From Straminergon stramineum (Eukaryota > Streptophyta > Bryopsida > Hypnales > Calliergonaceae), in NCBI GenBank assembly GCA_963920665.1, contig OY987265.1, positions 44,149,001 through 44,213,000 of the forward strand: a DNA stretch of 64,000 nt, read 5' to 3'. Positions 1 through 11,199 of the stretch are shown one piece after another. The first letter of the stretch is position 1. Each line of letters begins with the position of its first letter. Position numbers and translations under genes: made by a program. The notes under the pieces are model-generated. The model saw only the letters and a list, made by a program, of their open reading frames with translations. It did no database searches and was not told the origin of the DNA.

Positions 1-199
1 CCAAGCACAGTTGCTCCACGAAGTTCTTCTGGGCTCCGCTGCGGCTTAGGAAGATCGGGTGCTTGGAGTGGAGTGGAAGCTCCAGGACCGTTTCGAGGAG
101 ACGATCCTCTTCGGACGGCACCAGCTCGATGTCTCTTGTGGTGGACATGGCAGAGGACGGAGGGAACACGAGCTCTGAAAATTCTGGCTCAGCCCTAAA

Positions 200-1110
200 C
201 CAGGAAGCTTCGACGAAACTAGTCGGATAGAAGACAGGGTTGGAGCAATTGTCGGCACTCTAAAGAAAGTAACACTGCATTCAAGTCGGTCATCAAAGAG
301 GCAGACGATGTTCTGCTGGCGGATGCTGTCCACACACCTTTCTTCCTTCAAGACGAAATACTTCAGCCTCAGTGGGACAAGAGTCGGTAAAGAGATAGAA
401 ATGAAATTTGCAATCTTGTGTTCAACATCAATACTTCGACGAAACTCTTAAGATTGAAGACAGGTTTGCGACAATGGTCGTAATCCTAAACTAACTCTCT
501 ATTCAAGCCGATCATGAAAGAAGCAGAAGATGCTTTTCCGAAGGATGTTTCTTGCGACAATTTTCTCCCTTCAAGACTGAATACTTCCGCCTTAATGAGA
601 CCAAGTTTGGTACAAAACTAAGGTCTCTTGCAAGATTAAATTGAAATGCAATACTTCGACGAAACTATTAAGATTATAGACAAGACTGGAACATTTGAAG
701 GAACGCGAAACTCACTCTCCATTCAAGCCAGTCATCAACAAGGCAGGAGATGCTCTACTGATGAACTGTTTTCCAAACACCTTCTTCCTTACACACTAAA
801 AATACTTCAGGCCGAGTGACTCACGATCGAATCGGTACAGAAATAGAAATGCCAATTGCAAGATTGTATGGCAAATCATTACTGCGAAGGTACTACTGCG
901 AGTACTAGATAGCTAGGACAACAAACAAGTTTGGCACAATTGTCGCAATCTTAAACTACCTCTGCATTCAAGCCGGCCATCGATTGATCAAAGGGGCTGG
1001 AGACACCCAAGTGAAGGAGGTTTTCCAGACACTGATTTCTTCCTTGAAGACAAAATACTTCACTCTCAATCCCCAGAATGGATTCAGTTCATATTGACTG
1101 GCTGAGCACA
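200..1110. repeat. Four degenerate tandem copies of a ~220 bp unit
   Basis: The phrase cttcgacgaaact recurs at 208, 434 and 654, and a decayed fourth copy starts near 880. Each is followed by similar text (an 'attcaagcc..tcatc' block, then 'gcagagatgct' and 'aatacttc' blocks). The spacing is about 226, 220 and 226 bp. The minus strand of copy 1 is open for about 100 codons (46-351), but no family is recognised and the other copies are not open, so I treat this as a repeat rather than a gene. It may continue to the left of the window. Confidence 0.6.
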
Positions 1111-1498
1111 CATTATCGCACTTGCAAATTGCTATCGAGTTCAGTTAGCGCGGTCGCTGCTGCAGCTTAGACGAGACATGCGAAACTACGAGTGGGTTCG
1201 AAAGTCTTGAAGAAATTCCTTTTGAAGGAATGCTTTCACAACTGTAGAATAATAAGGTAAAAGAGACACTTCTTCTTGCCACACTCAGTGAATTTCTGAG
1301 GAATGGAGGTGGCCAGTGGTGCGACACAGGCAACCTTGTGGATGATTGGGCAAAGATGGATGGCGATTTTCAATTGTTGAACTCCGATTGATTGCCGGCA
1401 AAAATTAAGGAAAAAATAGAAGTTTGAGTTTAAAAAAATTGCTTTTGAAAGAGAGTCAAGAAACAAATAAATAAGTGTTGCAAATGCTGAACTATTTG

Positions 1499-1742
1499 CA
1501 CTAAATAGTGAAATTGGGTTGCCTTAACAATTAGGTTGCCTTCCCCCCAGAAGTTACTTTACAAGCCATCTAAGTCATCAAATACTTATGAAAAAAATTT
1601 CATTGGTACATGTGGAGGTTTATAAATCATAGTTCCTATTGTAATTCAAAAGTAGTTCATTCTTGTAGAGAAACAATAAATATTTATATTGTGTCAAATG
1701 TCAAGAAATTAGTGTGGGGCAAACTAATTTCACTATTTAGTG
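1499..1742. mobile_element. Small CACTA-type inverted-repeat element (MITE)
   Basis: A perfect 17 bp terminal inverted repeat, CACTAAATAGTGAAATT, lies at 1499-1515, with its reverse complement at 1726-1742. The ends begin with CACTA, as in the En/Spm superfamily. The flanking triplets are ttg and tag, so the expected 3 bp target duplication is not exact. There is no coding capacity in 244 bp. The first 12 bases are themselves palindromic, so a simple foldback origin is also possible. Confidence 0.5.
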
Positions 1743-1764
1743 TAGAAATTGGGACTCATACAAA

Positions 1765-2320
1765 TTTAAGAGTCATTTAGACATGACTTGAGCATGGAGT
1801 CATGAGGACAATTGACTAAAATGATGAAATAAAGCTACAACATGACCATGGAAACATAATGCTACACAACTAAAGACATGTAATTTAGCTAGACAAGTGC
1901 AACCTCGACTAGATATTAAGAAAATATGTAATTTGGACCTTAGAGAATTCAAGAGTTGTTTCAAGCCCAGATTCTCATGATAAGATTTAGTTTGGAACTA
2001 GTTTAGTTGATTTGGTCATGTGAATTTTTGTATTGACGAATATAGGGTGGACTAGGAGTGAAGAGCACTTAGACACAACTTGGTCATGGAGTCATGAGGC
2101 CAAACAACTAAAACAATGAAATGAAGCCAAATAAGTGTAGTCACAACTATTGCTTCACATGGTTTGTATGCCTTCATCCACATCACCCACAATAGTAGTA
2201 TAATATTTTAATAAAAATACTCGTATAATATAATATAATAATTAATGTAAAATAAAAATATAATTTTGACCTTGGAGAGTTGAAGAGTTATTTCAAATCC
2301 AAATTTATTTTGTACTATAT
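1765..2320. repeat. Degenerate direct duplication, ~300 bp unit, two copies
   Basis: Text around 1769-1840 (a 'catggagtcatgagg' core followed by 'atgatgaaat') recurs in degraded form at 2060-2135. The 'gaccttagagaattcaagagtt' type segment at 1938 recurs near 2268. The order is kept, which indicates a tandem duplication that has since diverged. No open frame is associated. Confidence 0.5.
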
Positions 2321-2599
2321 GATTCATTAGGGTTCGGGTATTTACTAACTAATTCGTACATCAAAGCATCCATCATTATAAAACCAAGAATAGTATAGAT
2401 TGGATTTGTCTTAATAGTGTACATAGGATTAATAGTTCATCTATAATCCATCTTATATGATGTGCTCTATTATCAATACTTCTTGATTTATTTGTGTTTT
2501 GATTTTGTGTTCAAGATGCTTCTATGTATATTTTTTAATTTTGTCACCAACATTAATTATCAAATAAATGACAAGTTGAAATTATTTCTTTTGAAAAAA

Positions 2600-3960
2600 T
2601 AGTGTCATCATGGAGATTGAGTATCGTGCCCCTTAGTGACACTTACCACTTTAAGTCCACCTTCCAATGCTTTCCAAGCACTTAACACTTTAGTGGTACC
2701 AAGGGTCATGTTTTCCTAACACTGCACATGCCACGCACATCCAATGTTAGTCTCCCATTCCAACTCTTTGTGTTAAGTCCCATTCATCGGGACTACTAGC
2801 ACGCACACACATCCATCATGACACCGGAGCATGTTACTTGGTAACATGGGGCGGGACTTCCATCTTATTGTGTAAGGACCCATGGTGGCACTAATTACCA
2901 TGGTCCTAACCGCCCTTGAGTGTCACCCCAACTCCATACTAGGCCCATTGTGTATTTGCTACTTTCCACTTTGTCACTAACCGACACTCACCATTCGGGA
3001 CACCTCAATATAGCCTAGCAAGGAGTAGGACTCCACCCAACCGGTGCCACGGGACACCCACATGTATCCCATGGTGCCTTGGAGTGGTGGTGACCCCATA
3101 CCACCAACTTTGAGTCATCGAGACTCATCAAGGCTCCAAGAGGGAAGGAGGAGGGAGACCAACCCCTCCTATAGTACTTTATGTGGGTTTCAGCATACCC
3201 CCCCTTTGTATGTCAAAGGGGACTCCCAAAATCACTTTGGTTTTGGAAGACCACCCCATTTCTCCCGATTCGCCCTAGTTTGGGACTCCTGAACTTCCAC
3301 CCGGCATAACTTTGCGGTCCGGGATCCAAATCTCACATGTGAGCCCATTTTCGACATCTACTCGACAAGTAGATGCCGATGGACTACTCACTTGCCCCAT
3401 TTAGACAAGTCCTCGCAAAGTTATCGCCCTCCAAAGATTCGGGTCCACCGGGAGAGGCGTCACGCCTTCACCATGGCGCTTCTCTTGGCCATAACTTGAG
3501 GCTCCTACTTTATAACCTCGTAATGCTTGTCAATCTAGCATCCTTGTGTTCTTATCTTTCCAAGGATATGCTACATGACATACTTCATGAAGGGATTCCT
3601 CATGAACCCCTCCCTCCTAGCCCTTAAGTGTCCCGGCGCCACCGGGACACCCTCACTTTTGAACGTCCATAACTTTTGACTCACAAGTCCAAATCACGCG
3701 TTCTTTGGACAGCTAGAAGCATCTCCTAGAGACCTTTCCAAGCATGTATCGCACGCCCCCATATTCATCCCCATATTCTTCCGGATCAAAGTGCTAACAC
3801 GCTCTGATCGCTCGGGACTCCTAGTCCCCCTCACCTCATCTCTTGCAAGGCTTGAGGAGTCACCCCCAATGTCCCCCTTGCTCACCAAGGTGACACGGGC
3901 ACGCCTTGTGATGAGGGTCGTAACATTGAAAGGGTTGAAATTCATATGAGTTATTTGAAT
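2600..3960. other. GC-richer block without recognised gene
   Basis: This block stands out from the AT-rich surroundings by base composition. It holds repeated phrases such as 'cgggac' and 'ccataactt', and three short open frames of 82-84 codons. None of the frames resembles a known protein. It could be an LTR or part of a decayed retroelement, but I see no polymerase, primer-binding site or matching second LTR. Confidence 0.3.
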
Positions 3961-4492
3961 AAGAAGAGGTTTGAATTAGAATGAGTAGTTCACTAAGCAT
4001 CCATCAATATCGTATAGGGTTTTTTGATAGCTGAAAGTTAAATGTCAAGCAAAAAAAATTGTAAAAAGTGAGTTAAAAAGTGAATCCAATATGTTATTTT
4101 TCTAAGAAGATACTATTATTGCCTTTGAAATAAGATGCTCCATGACTTTTGCAATACTAATCCAAATGAAATGAATCAATATTTCCATATATATAGAGAG
4201 AGAAAGAGATAAAAATTATAATTTATAAAAAATAAAATTTGATAAATTTTATTTCAAATTTTTATGATTTTTTTTGTTAACAAAGTTCAACTATTTTGAG
4301 CTTTGTGTGGCATTAACTTTTGCTTCCGTGGCATCGATTCAAATGAAAATGTATACCTAGAAAAAAAATCTATTTTCCTATCTTTAAAAGAAGCTTCAAT
4401 AAAATATGCCAAAAATTGAGACCATAGGAATTAATCCCAACCTTCAATTGTCCCCATGTGGTTGTGGGGTTAATTAGTCAAAACCAAATAAA

Positions 4493-5447
4493 TTAACCCC
4501 TAAAGGACCAAATGGTGTTTTTTGGCAACATAGTGATTTTGGGCAGCTCACTATGAATGGAATTTTTATTTTTTTTCTTTGAAATTTTCACACAACATGT
4601 GCCCAAGGAGTAGCTTTAAGACCCAACAATTTTCATAACTTTTGAATACATGGTTAAAAAGTTATTGTATGATATGTTGTTTTCATTGCTCGGCAGGCAG
4701 CCCGGGCAGCAAAAAAAACTTCCTTAAAAATCATTTTTAAAAAAAATAAAAATTTGAAATTTATTTTCCTGATTTTTATATACATCGAAAGCTTTGAATC
4801 ATTCCATTTTGATTTATGAGATGAAAGTTATGAAGAGTTTTAGTTGTGAGTAGTTTGTGGGTAGTAATGGAATCTCTACTCTAAAATAAACTTTGAAGAC
4901 CTTTATTTCACTCAATTTTTAATATTTTTGGAAAAAAAATAAAAACATGAGTTGTAGATTGTTTATTACAACAATTTCACCATTGGGATTGGCATTTTTC
5001 AATTCCATAAATAAATTATTAACAATTTAGTATTTTGAATCATTCTCTACTTCTTTCAACTTACTATTTTTTTCCTATATGTTGTACAATTCCAAATGAT
5101 CTAAAATTTTTCAAGAATGTAGCCAACATGAATTGAAGAATGAATCCAAAGAGTTACAATCATTTTGGACATTTTTTCATAATGATTTGATCTTGTGGAG
5201 TGCATCTGCCCGGATTTTTGCAGGGCCAAAAAATGGCTTTTTGTCACTTCAAATGCTAATATCTTGCAATCCAAACGGTGGAAATTTCTGAAATTTTTTC
5301 CACATCTTCCTAAACTAGATTACTACAAGATCCTACGGTTAGATTTGTCCAAAAATGTATTCTTTTCTAAAATTTGGTACTTGTACTAAAGATGACAATT
5401 TTGGAGTGTTTTTGGTGAAAACATAGTCAAATACCTTTAGGGGTTAA
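4493..5447. mobile_element. TTAA-flanked inverted-repeat element A (piggyBac-like ends)
   Basis: TTAA at 4493-4496 is followed by CCCCTAAAGG, and the reverse complement CCTTTAGGGG at 5434-5443 is followed by TTAA at 5444-5447. TTAA target duplication and ends starting with CCC are hallmarks of the piggyBac superfamily. The 955 bp interior is AT-rich with no transposase frame, so this would be a non-autonomous copy. It shares the CCCCTAAA end with the element at 24869-25721. Confidence 0.5.
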
Positions 5448-5587
5448 AGGTTTTTGAACAAACATCAACCCATCCAAGAAAATAGAAAAATGAGAGAATT
5501 TTCAACCCTAGCCTAAAGCATCAAGGGTATTTCGAAGGAGGAAAAGTCCAAAGTTGCCAATGTTCAATGCATTGTCTTGCTTCTAAT

Positions 5588-5981
5588 TCAAAAATTATAA
5601 CTGTGTTTTAGAATTGCACCTGTACAAATATGTAATGAACAAGGGAATGTGTGAAAAAAATTTGAGCCCATTTTATGAAATTTGATTACCTGCAAAACCC
5701 CACTCCTCACAAGGACGAATTGAACGGCCTGTGCCGGCACCTGCTCCTTTCCTGGCGCATCCGCCAGCATGGCCATGTCAATCACAGGGATTAATTTCAT
5801 TGATTTCGAGGTGGTAGAATTCCGTCGCTCCTGATCGAGCACTTCCTGCAGACTGCTTGTTTGGAAACTTTGACAAAGCTATGACACTCTTCTGTCTACG
5901 TCGTGTGGGTTTCAAAATAACATGGGTGGCACCCTTCCTGCTAATGAAAACTGAGGGGACAGTGCATTGGCATGAAGCCAT
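5588..5981 (-). pseudogene. 2-oxoglutarate-dependent dioxygenase N-terminal relic
   Basis: Reading leftwards from an ATG at 5981, about 35 basic residues are followed by the start of a plant 2OG-Fe(II) dioxygenase N-terminal region (DIOX_N). The diagnostic stretch IPVIDMAMLAD is in one frame, CEEWGF is in the next, and LQVIKF returns to the first. These are normally continuous (IPVIDM ... CEEWGFFQVINHG). Two frameshifts within about 40 codons mean the product cannot be made. The catalytic HxD..H domain is not seen downstream. Plant relatives include flavonoid, gibberellin and DMR6-type oxygenases; the subfamily cannot be told from this fragment. Confidence 0.6.
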
Positions 5982-6232
5982 TATTTTCTAAACGGGTGGA
6001 TGCAAGATGATTGGTGTTGTAATTCATTAATTACAGCTTGAAATAAAGTGACCCACACTATGTAGACTTAAGAGAATAGCGAATCCGTTTTGTAAATGCA
6101 TATACAAGATAATGACGATGTCTCCAGATTTGAAATGCGATTTTCATACACAATTCTGAACCAAATGTTCTTGAGTGATACCTCGTTGAAAAGCCACTGA
6201 AACTGCGATTCTTAAGATTTGTAATACATCTC

Positions 6233-6958
6233 CTAATTCAAGGTCTTGAGATCACAGTTCTTAAATAAACAAACGCGTGCAGTACATGTGAAAACTATCA
6301 ACAAAGTGAGAAAGTCGACAAACTGTCCATCGTCTTTCTGAGATTCCTTGGTCATTTCTTGGTGAAGTCGAGAAAATGATAGCTTGCTGAGATCTATGAG
6401 CAACTGATGTGCTTCTATCAAAAAATTAGTCGTACTCTAGTTGCAGCTACCAATTGAAGTACACAGGTTAGGGTATCAAGTGTACCAGGTGCTGCTGCAG
6501 CAACCGAACTGGCGGTCGGCTCCTCGGATTCCCAACTATCCCCCTGTCGAGCAAGCTCCGGAATTTTGCAATCATTGAACGTTTGAAAGATGAACTTCAC
6601 ATTGTCAAGCTGGAGCACTGTTTAAAACCCGTCTAAGTCTAGTTCCAGAATGAATCCGGTGCGGCAGGTTTGCAATAATTTAGAGTGTGAAACTTGGTTG
6701 TCCTGAATACTCGTAGCAGACTCTCTCAATGTGTGTTTCCTCTTGGATTCAGATTTGGTGTGGGGATAAAGAAGTTCAGAAGAGAGGCGTAAGGGAATTG
6801 AACTGCAAGTGAGCGAGAAGAGACTCAGCAAAGAAGGTACAGTATCTGAGCTTCCAACTGGCGATGTACCGATTGAATAGAACGCTATACGATAGAATAG
6901 ATCATCGTGGTCAGAATTAGGAGTTTGCCCTAATGCCATTGCTGAAACTTTAAAAAGA
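6233..6958 (-). pseudogene. Broken gene of unknown family
   Basis: A splice acceptor (tttcag) precedes an exon that starts near 6958 with an in-frame ATG and runs leftwards. The frame is interrupted by TAA at 6622-6624, which reads as a former CAA (Gln). It continues in the same frame for 65 codons and then shifts at a run of six Ts near 6420. It resumes in another frame with an amphipathic, Leu-rich stretch to 6233. The coding character (polar segments, an Ala-rich linker) is convincing across the breaks, but I do not recognise the family. The reading frame upstream of 6958, up to 7068, is probably intron. Confidence 0.45.
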
Positions 6959-7069
6959 AATCCCACATAAAGACAAGTGTGAGAAATGGCAAAAGCAAAT
7001 GAAGCTACAATTTTTTTGACGAGGAACAGTGAATTTGTTATGAATTTTTGAAGTGTGCTACCCATCATG

Positions 7070-8461
7070 GCCCAATAGAGTCTCTAGACTACATTTAGTG
7101 GAAACCACATACTAGGGGGCAAATTCAAAGTTGTTGTTCCAAAAGAACTCCCCTCTAAAAACCAAGGATTTATTTTGAGACAAAGGGAGTAGCAAATTTA
7201 TGAATCACCATCATTTTTGTGGTCCACTCTAACCTATAATTGAATTAATTGTTTCTAAGGCAGTAAAATAGTTCCAAACTTGATTGTTGGAAAGGTCTCA
7301 TGGAGTTTCAGTTGTTGATGAGTCACATTGCCATGGAATCCTTTTTGCTTTCGCACTACGAGGTGCAACCATCTATTCCTCAAAACTTTTGAACCATATG
7401 GGATCTTCAAATCACACTTTTCTTATTTTTTATGACAATAGAGAGTCATGCTTGCCATTTTGTAGCTTGACAAGTTATATGGTAAGCTTACCAGTACAAC
7501 CACTATAGTGGTGGGAGAATACTCAAGCTATGTAAAAATGGACAATATTATGTCCTAAGTAACAGTGTAACACCCTCCAATAGTTGCCTTAAACTTGCAT
7601 TAGTGTTCACGGTATTAGAACTAGAAGCATGGCTATCAAAATTTCAACGAGTTAGCTCCAAATAAATGCGTGATAACTTATTTTGAAGCATTTCAACTCA
7701 CTTCTCTTGTTTGAGTTACAGCACGCTCAGGTGTGAGCCATCCTACATATAGGCATGTTGCTTGTGTAGGAACACTTTTACATGACATTTATTTTGAGAA
7801 TTGATGTGTAATTTCTTATCGTTGAATTTCCAAATTACAAGCAATAGAAATTCAACTCAAAACACATCCAACCACTTAAAGTTCATGTTGCGTCCAAGTC
7901 ACTAGTAGCAATGTCCACGTTGCCATGTTTCCTGGTGGCTAATGTTTTTAATGCATACTTGAGCAATATCTGAAACTTGCAAATGAAAAGGAAAGTTGTT
8001 TTGTTTTATTTTCCAAATGGAGGTCTCATCTGCACCACATAAGTGCTAGTTGTGTGGTTGAAGATAATCAAGAGCCTGTTAAGCCCTGAGAGAGAGAGGT
8101 TGAAATCAGAATCTAAATTATAGATCTAATGTGCAGGGATCAAGTTACTATGTGCTAAATGTCAAACTTCTCTACTGCATTAATATACTTGGGGTGTACA
8201 AAAAGGAGTGAAGAAAAATTTCCAAAAGTATGAGCCTTGTATTTCCAGAATTAAATGAGTCATTTAGTACTAGTTTTCTGTTTTACTCCTCGTTATTATC
8301 TTTTTTGCAACTCTATATAGTAGAAATGTAACCACATCTAAAATATTATTGACACATAAGCAGGCAAGCAAGCAATATCCTGCTGTCACACGTTGGGCTC
8401 CATTCTAAGGCTTCCCTGACATCCAACCAGCTCTAGATTTCATCAACAACTCCCATGGACT
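7070..8461. other. Intergenic, nothing recognised
   Basis: AT-rich sequence between the broken gene on the left and the 3' end of the HET gene. The one short open frame (7284-7508, plus strand) has no family resemblance. No inverted repeats or RNA genes were noticed. Confidence 0.4.
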
Positions 8462-11160
8462 TCACCCAACAATAACGACTTTCCCCATCCTCACTCCTTT
8501 TAATGCATCTGCAATCCCGATCAACCTTGTTTTTGAGACCAGCTCAAATCTCCTTCTTGTGCCATCTTCCCTACATTCTTTCAGGATCCACAGTCGCGAG
8601 ATGTTTCGATACTCTTCGTTGGCTAACACCTCCGGTATGCACAAATTCAAAGAGTCCAGATCAGACTGGTCGCAGACGGGTGAAAACACCACAAATTTGT
8701 GATCACCCACGCTTGAAGGGTGAAGGATTTGTACCGCAAAGTTGGTGTTTGTATAGGCGGCAGCACGAGTGCTTTTGTCGTTTGTTGCAGCGAGACCAGC
8801 GAAGACAAGTTTGTCGACAAAGTAGAGAAGGATCGAGTACCATCTGTAGGTCTTGGGTGAAAGCATGCTGCTAGTGAGAGTACTATTTGACAAATGACGT
8901 TCATCGTGGAGTGATGGTTCTTCATCACCCCCAATGTTGACTTGTTCATTACCTCTCCAAGTCTCATGTACTTCAAGCTCCAAAGCTTCAGCTAATTCCA
9001 AAGAAAGCGCCCAATTGACTGCGTCCTTGTAATCCTGCTTCAATCCATCCTCCATACGGAAATCTAGGCTAGGGAGGTTTGCGGACAAATTCGTCTCAAT
9101 TTGAATAATCCAGTCTGCACCAAGCTGCAAAGCACATGCAAGTGCTTGAATATAATACACTCTTATGCCCTTGTAGCTCTCGTCATCATCTTCGTGATCC
9201 AGCAAAAAATCGGACTCTTCATCCGGAAATAGACTCTTGCACATTGCTCTATGATCAATTAGTAACCTTGAAAGGGATAGGTATCTGTACTCCGCAACAG
9301 AAACATCAGCACTAGTGCATATGAATTGCATAACAAGTTGTAAACCTTGATTTGTCATGGCCAGATCTGTGCCAATCTTCGGCAAACTTGCTTTCCCCTT
9401 TACTCGCGTGGTATCTATTAAAACCGGCAACCTGAGCCATTGGTTTTCTAGTTTTCTGTTAGGCGAATGGATAGGACCACCAGTTGTTGCTAATGCTGTT
9501 GGATCACCAGAGGCAAGGGCCACCATGGTAGCCAAGCGGAGGCAATCTTCCTCCATCAAAGACATTGAGCCTAAATAGTAAAGGCCTGAGTTCATCACAT
9601 TTAGAAGAATAGAGATCTTGTCCGAAATCATGAAGGCACCCAACGAAAAGATCTCAGTGAACATATGCATGTAGCTGCCATCATTATTGGGTAGCTCGGT
9701 CTCAAATACTTCAGCCATACTGAGGGCTTGGAGACGCAATATAAAGCGATTTAAGCGCATGAGATCTTCGTTTCTTATGTTTGACGTGGCGAAGTTTGTG
9801 CGTTTTGTAGTCAACAAACGCTGGAACTCGACTTCCACAAACCTATCTACCATTGTCTCCAAGAACAGTGCATCTAGCCTCATTATAGTCACCACTTCAT
9901 TCCCGACTTCACCACTAACCGGAACCAAAAATGTATGATTCCTGCTAACAAGAAACTCGTGTAAGCACCACGCCCTCCGGAACCATCTTGCGTGAACAAT
10001 CTTCCCAAACGCACTCGCAATTCTATCTTTATCCTGTTGAGATTGGTTGCAAGATCTATACGGATCATTGTCAACAAGCACGTCCATCTCTTCTTTAGTT
10101 ATAGCGATGTCTTCTAGAGCCACAACAACTTTGCGGGCACTTTTGTACAGAAGATCCATTGCACCAATTGCGAAATCTTTCTCATGTCTAGAAGTCTGCA
10201 CTATGCAGAGTTGGTCACACCAAAAACCTTCGGATGGGTTGAGGCGCTGTGAGAGGAACGCGGACCACATTGCAGGAGTCAAGGGTCGGGCATCAATCTG
10301 AATATCATTTGAAGGACAACCGAGACTAGTATGAGGAGTCCACTCAGAATTGTGCCATGTATAGCTTAGAATGATAAAGGTGGAACCTACTTGGGGCAGA
10401 GCACGTTGCATAGAGCTCTCATAAAGAAGCCTCATGACAAAATCCTCGAGTGCAAGGTTTTTGAGGCCGAATTGTGAGGCTGCCCAGGGATCTATTCGGG
10501 AAAGTTCTTCCATTAGTTTTTCACCACAATCTGAAGTACTCTTGGATAGGGGAAGAAAAGAATGTTTGGCATCGTTGCTAACCTCGCAAGTCCGAAGGGA
10601 TTCATAAAGGACAATTGATGGGATGTGGTAGACCTCACGAAAAAGCCTAATATTGGGCACGAGTATCCCAGGCATCAACTCGCTAAAAGACATCCTAATG
10701 AGACAGGAAGATCAAATTAGGGTTCCATGCTTCATGTGCATTAGGAAATTGAAAGATCACTAACGCTACCAAGAATCATCAAGGTCTTCAAGATAATTGG
10801 ACTTACCTGGAGTAGATGACGGTCACAATGCCCCCGCCAATGAACTCAAGGATCTGACAGTAACTCCAAACTGAAAGATCTACATTAACTTGGTATAGAA
10901 GATTCCCCGCCACACTTGAGATGAGGCAGATGCGAAACCAGAAGAAGGCAACCCTAAGTTGCGACAGATGGAGATAGACTCTCGCAAGTCTCGCATAGAA
11001 TAGCGTGGAAAAATCCTGCACAATATTCACCAGTTAAAACGAAACATGTCGAAGCATAATACAAGTGCCTAGATGTGAGATGCCATTTGCAGATAAACCA
11101 AAAATCTAGTTCCTTACGCTAAACCTGTACATATAACCCTCGTACCAGCTTTGAGATCAC
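8462..11160 (-). CDS. HET-domain protein with N-terminal membrane-type exons
   Basis: The main exon (10694-8462) encodes 743 uninterrupted residues from an ATG at 10693. It carries the HET signature in order: LSYTW (residues 109-113), FWCDQLCI (157-164) and WFRRAWCLHEF (237-247). In fungi HET domains trigger self/non-self incompatibility death; in plants the role is unknown. The exon is preceded by a good acceptor (tctcattag). A 209 nt exon (11015-10807, acceptor gtgcag, donor gtaagt) joins it in frame and adds a hydrophobic, helix-like segment. A 36 nt exon (11160-11125) precedes that, also in phase. The long C-terminal part (about residues 250-743) matches nothing I recognise. Just upstream, ATG GCG TCC CAA at 11199 is followed directly by TAG and TGA, so the original start may be lost. 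Translation could begin at 10693 or at an unseen upstream exon. There is no frameshift in the main exon. Family assignment is strong; the 5' end is uncertain. Confidence 0.87.
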
Positions 11161-11199
11161 CTGAAAACCCCACCCACCCCATCACTATTGGGACGCCAT

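Noticed and set aside
2600..3960. LTR retrotransposon
   Set aside because: Base composition is suggestive, but no paired LTRs, primer-binding site or polymerase domains were found.
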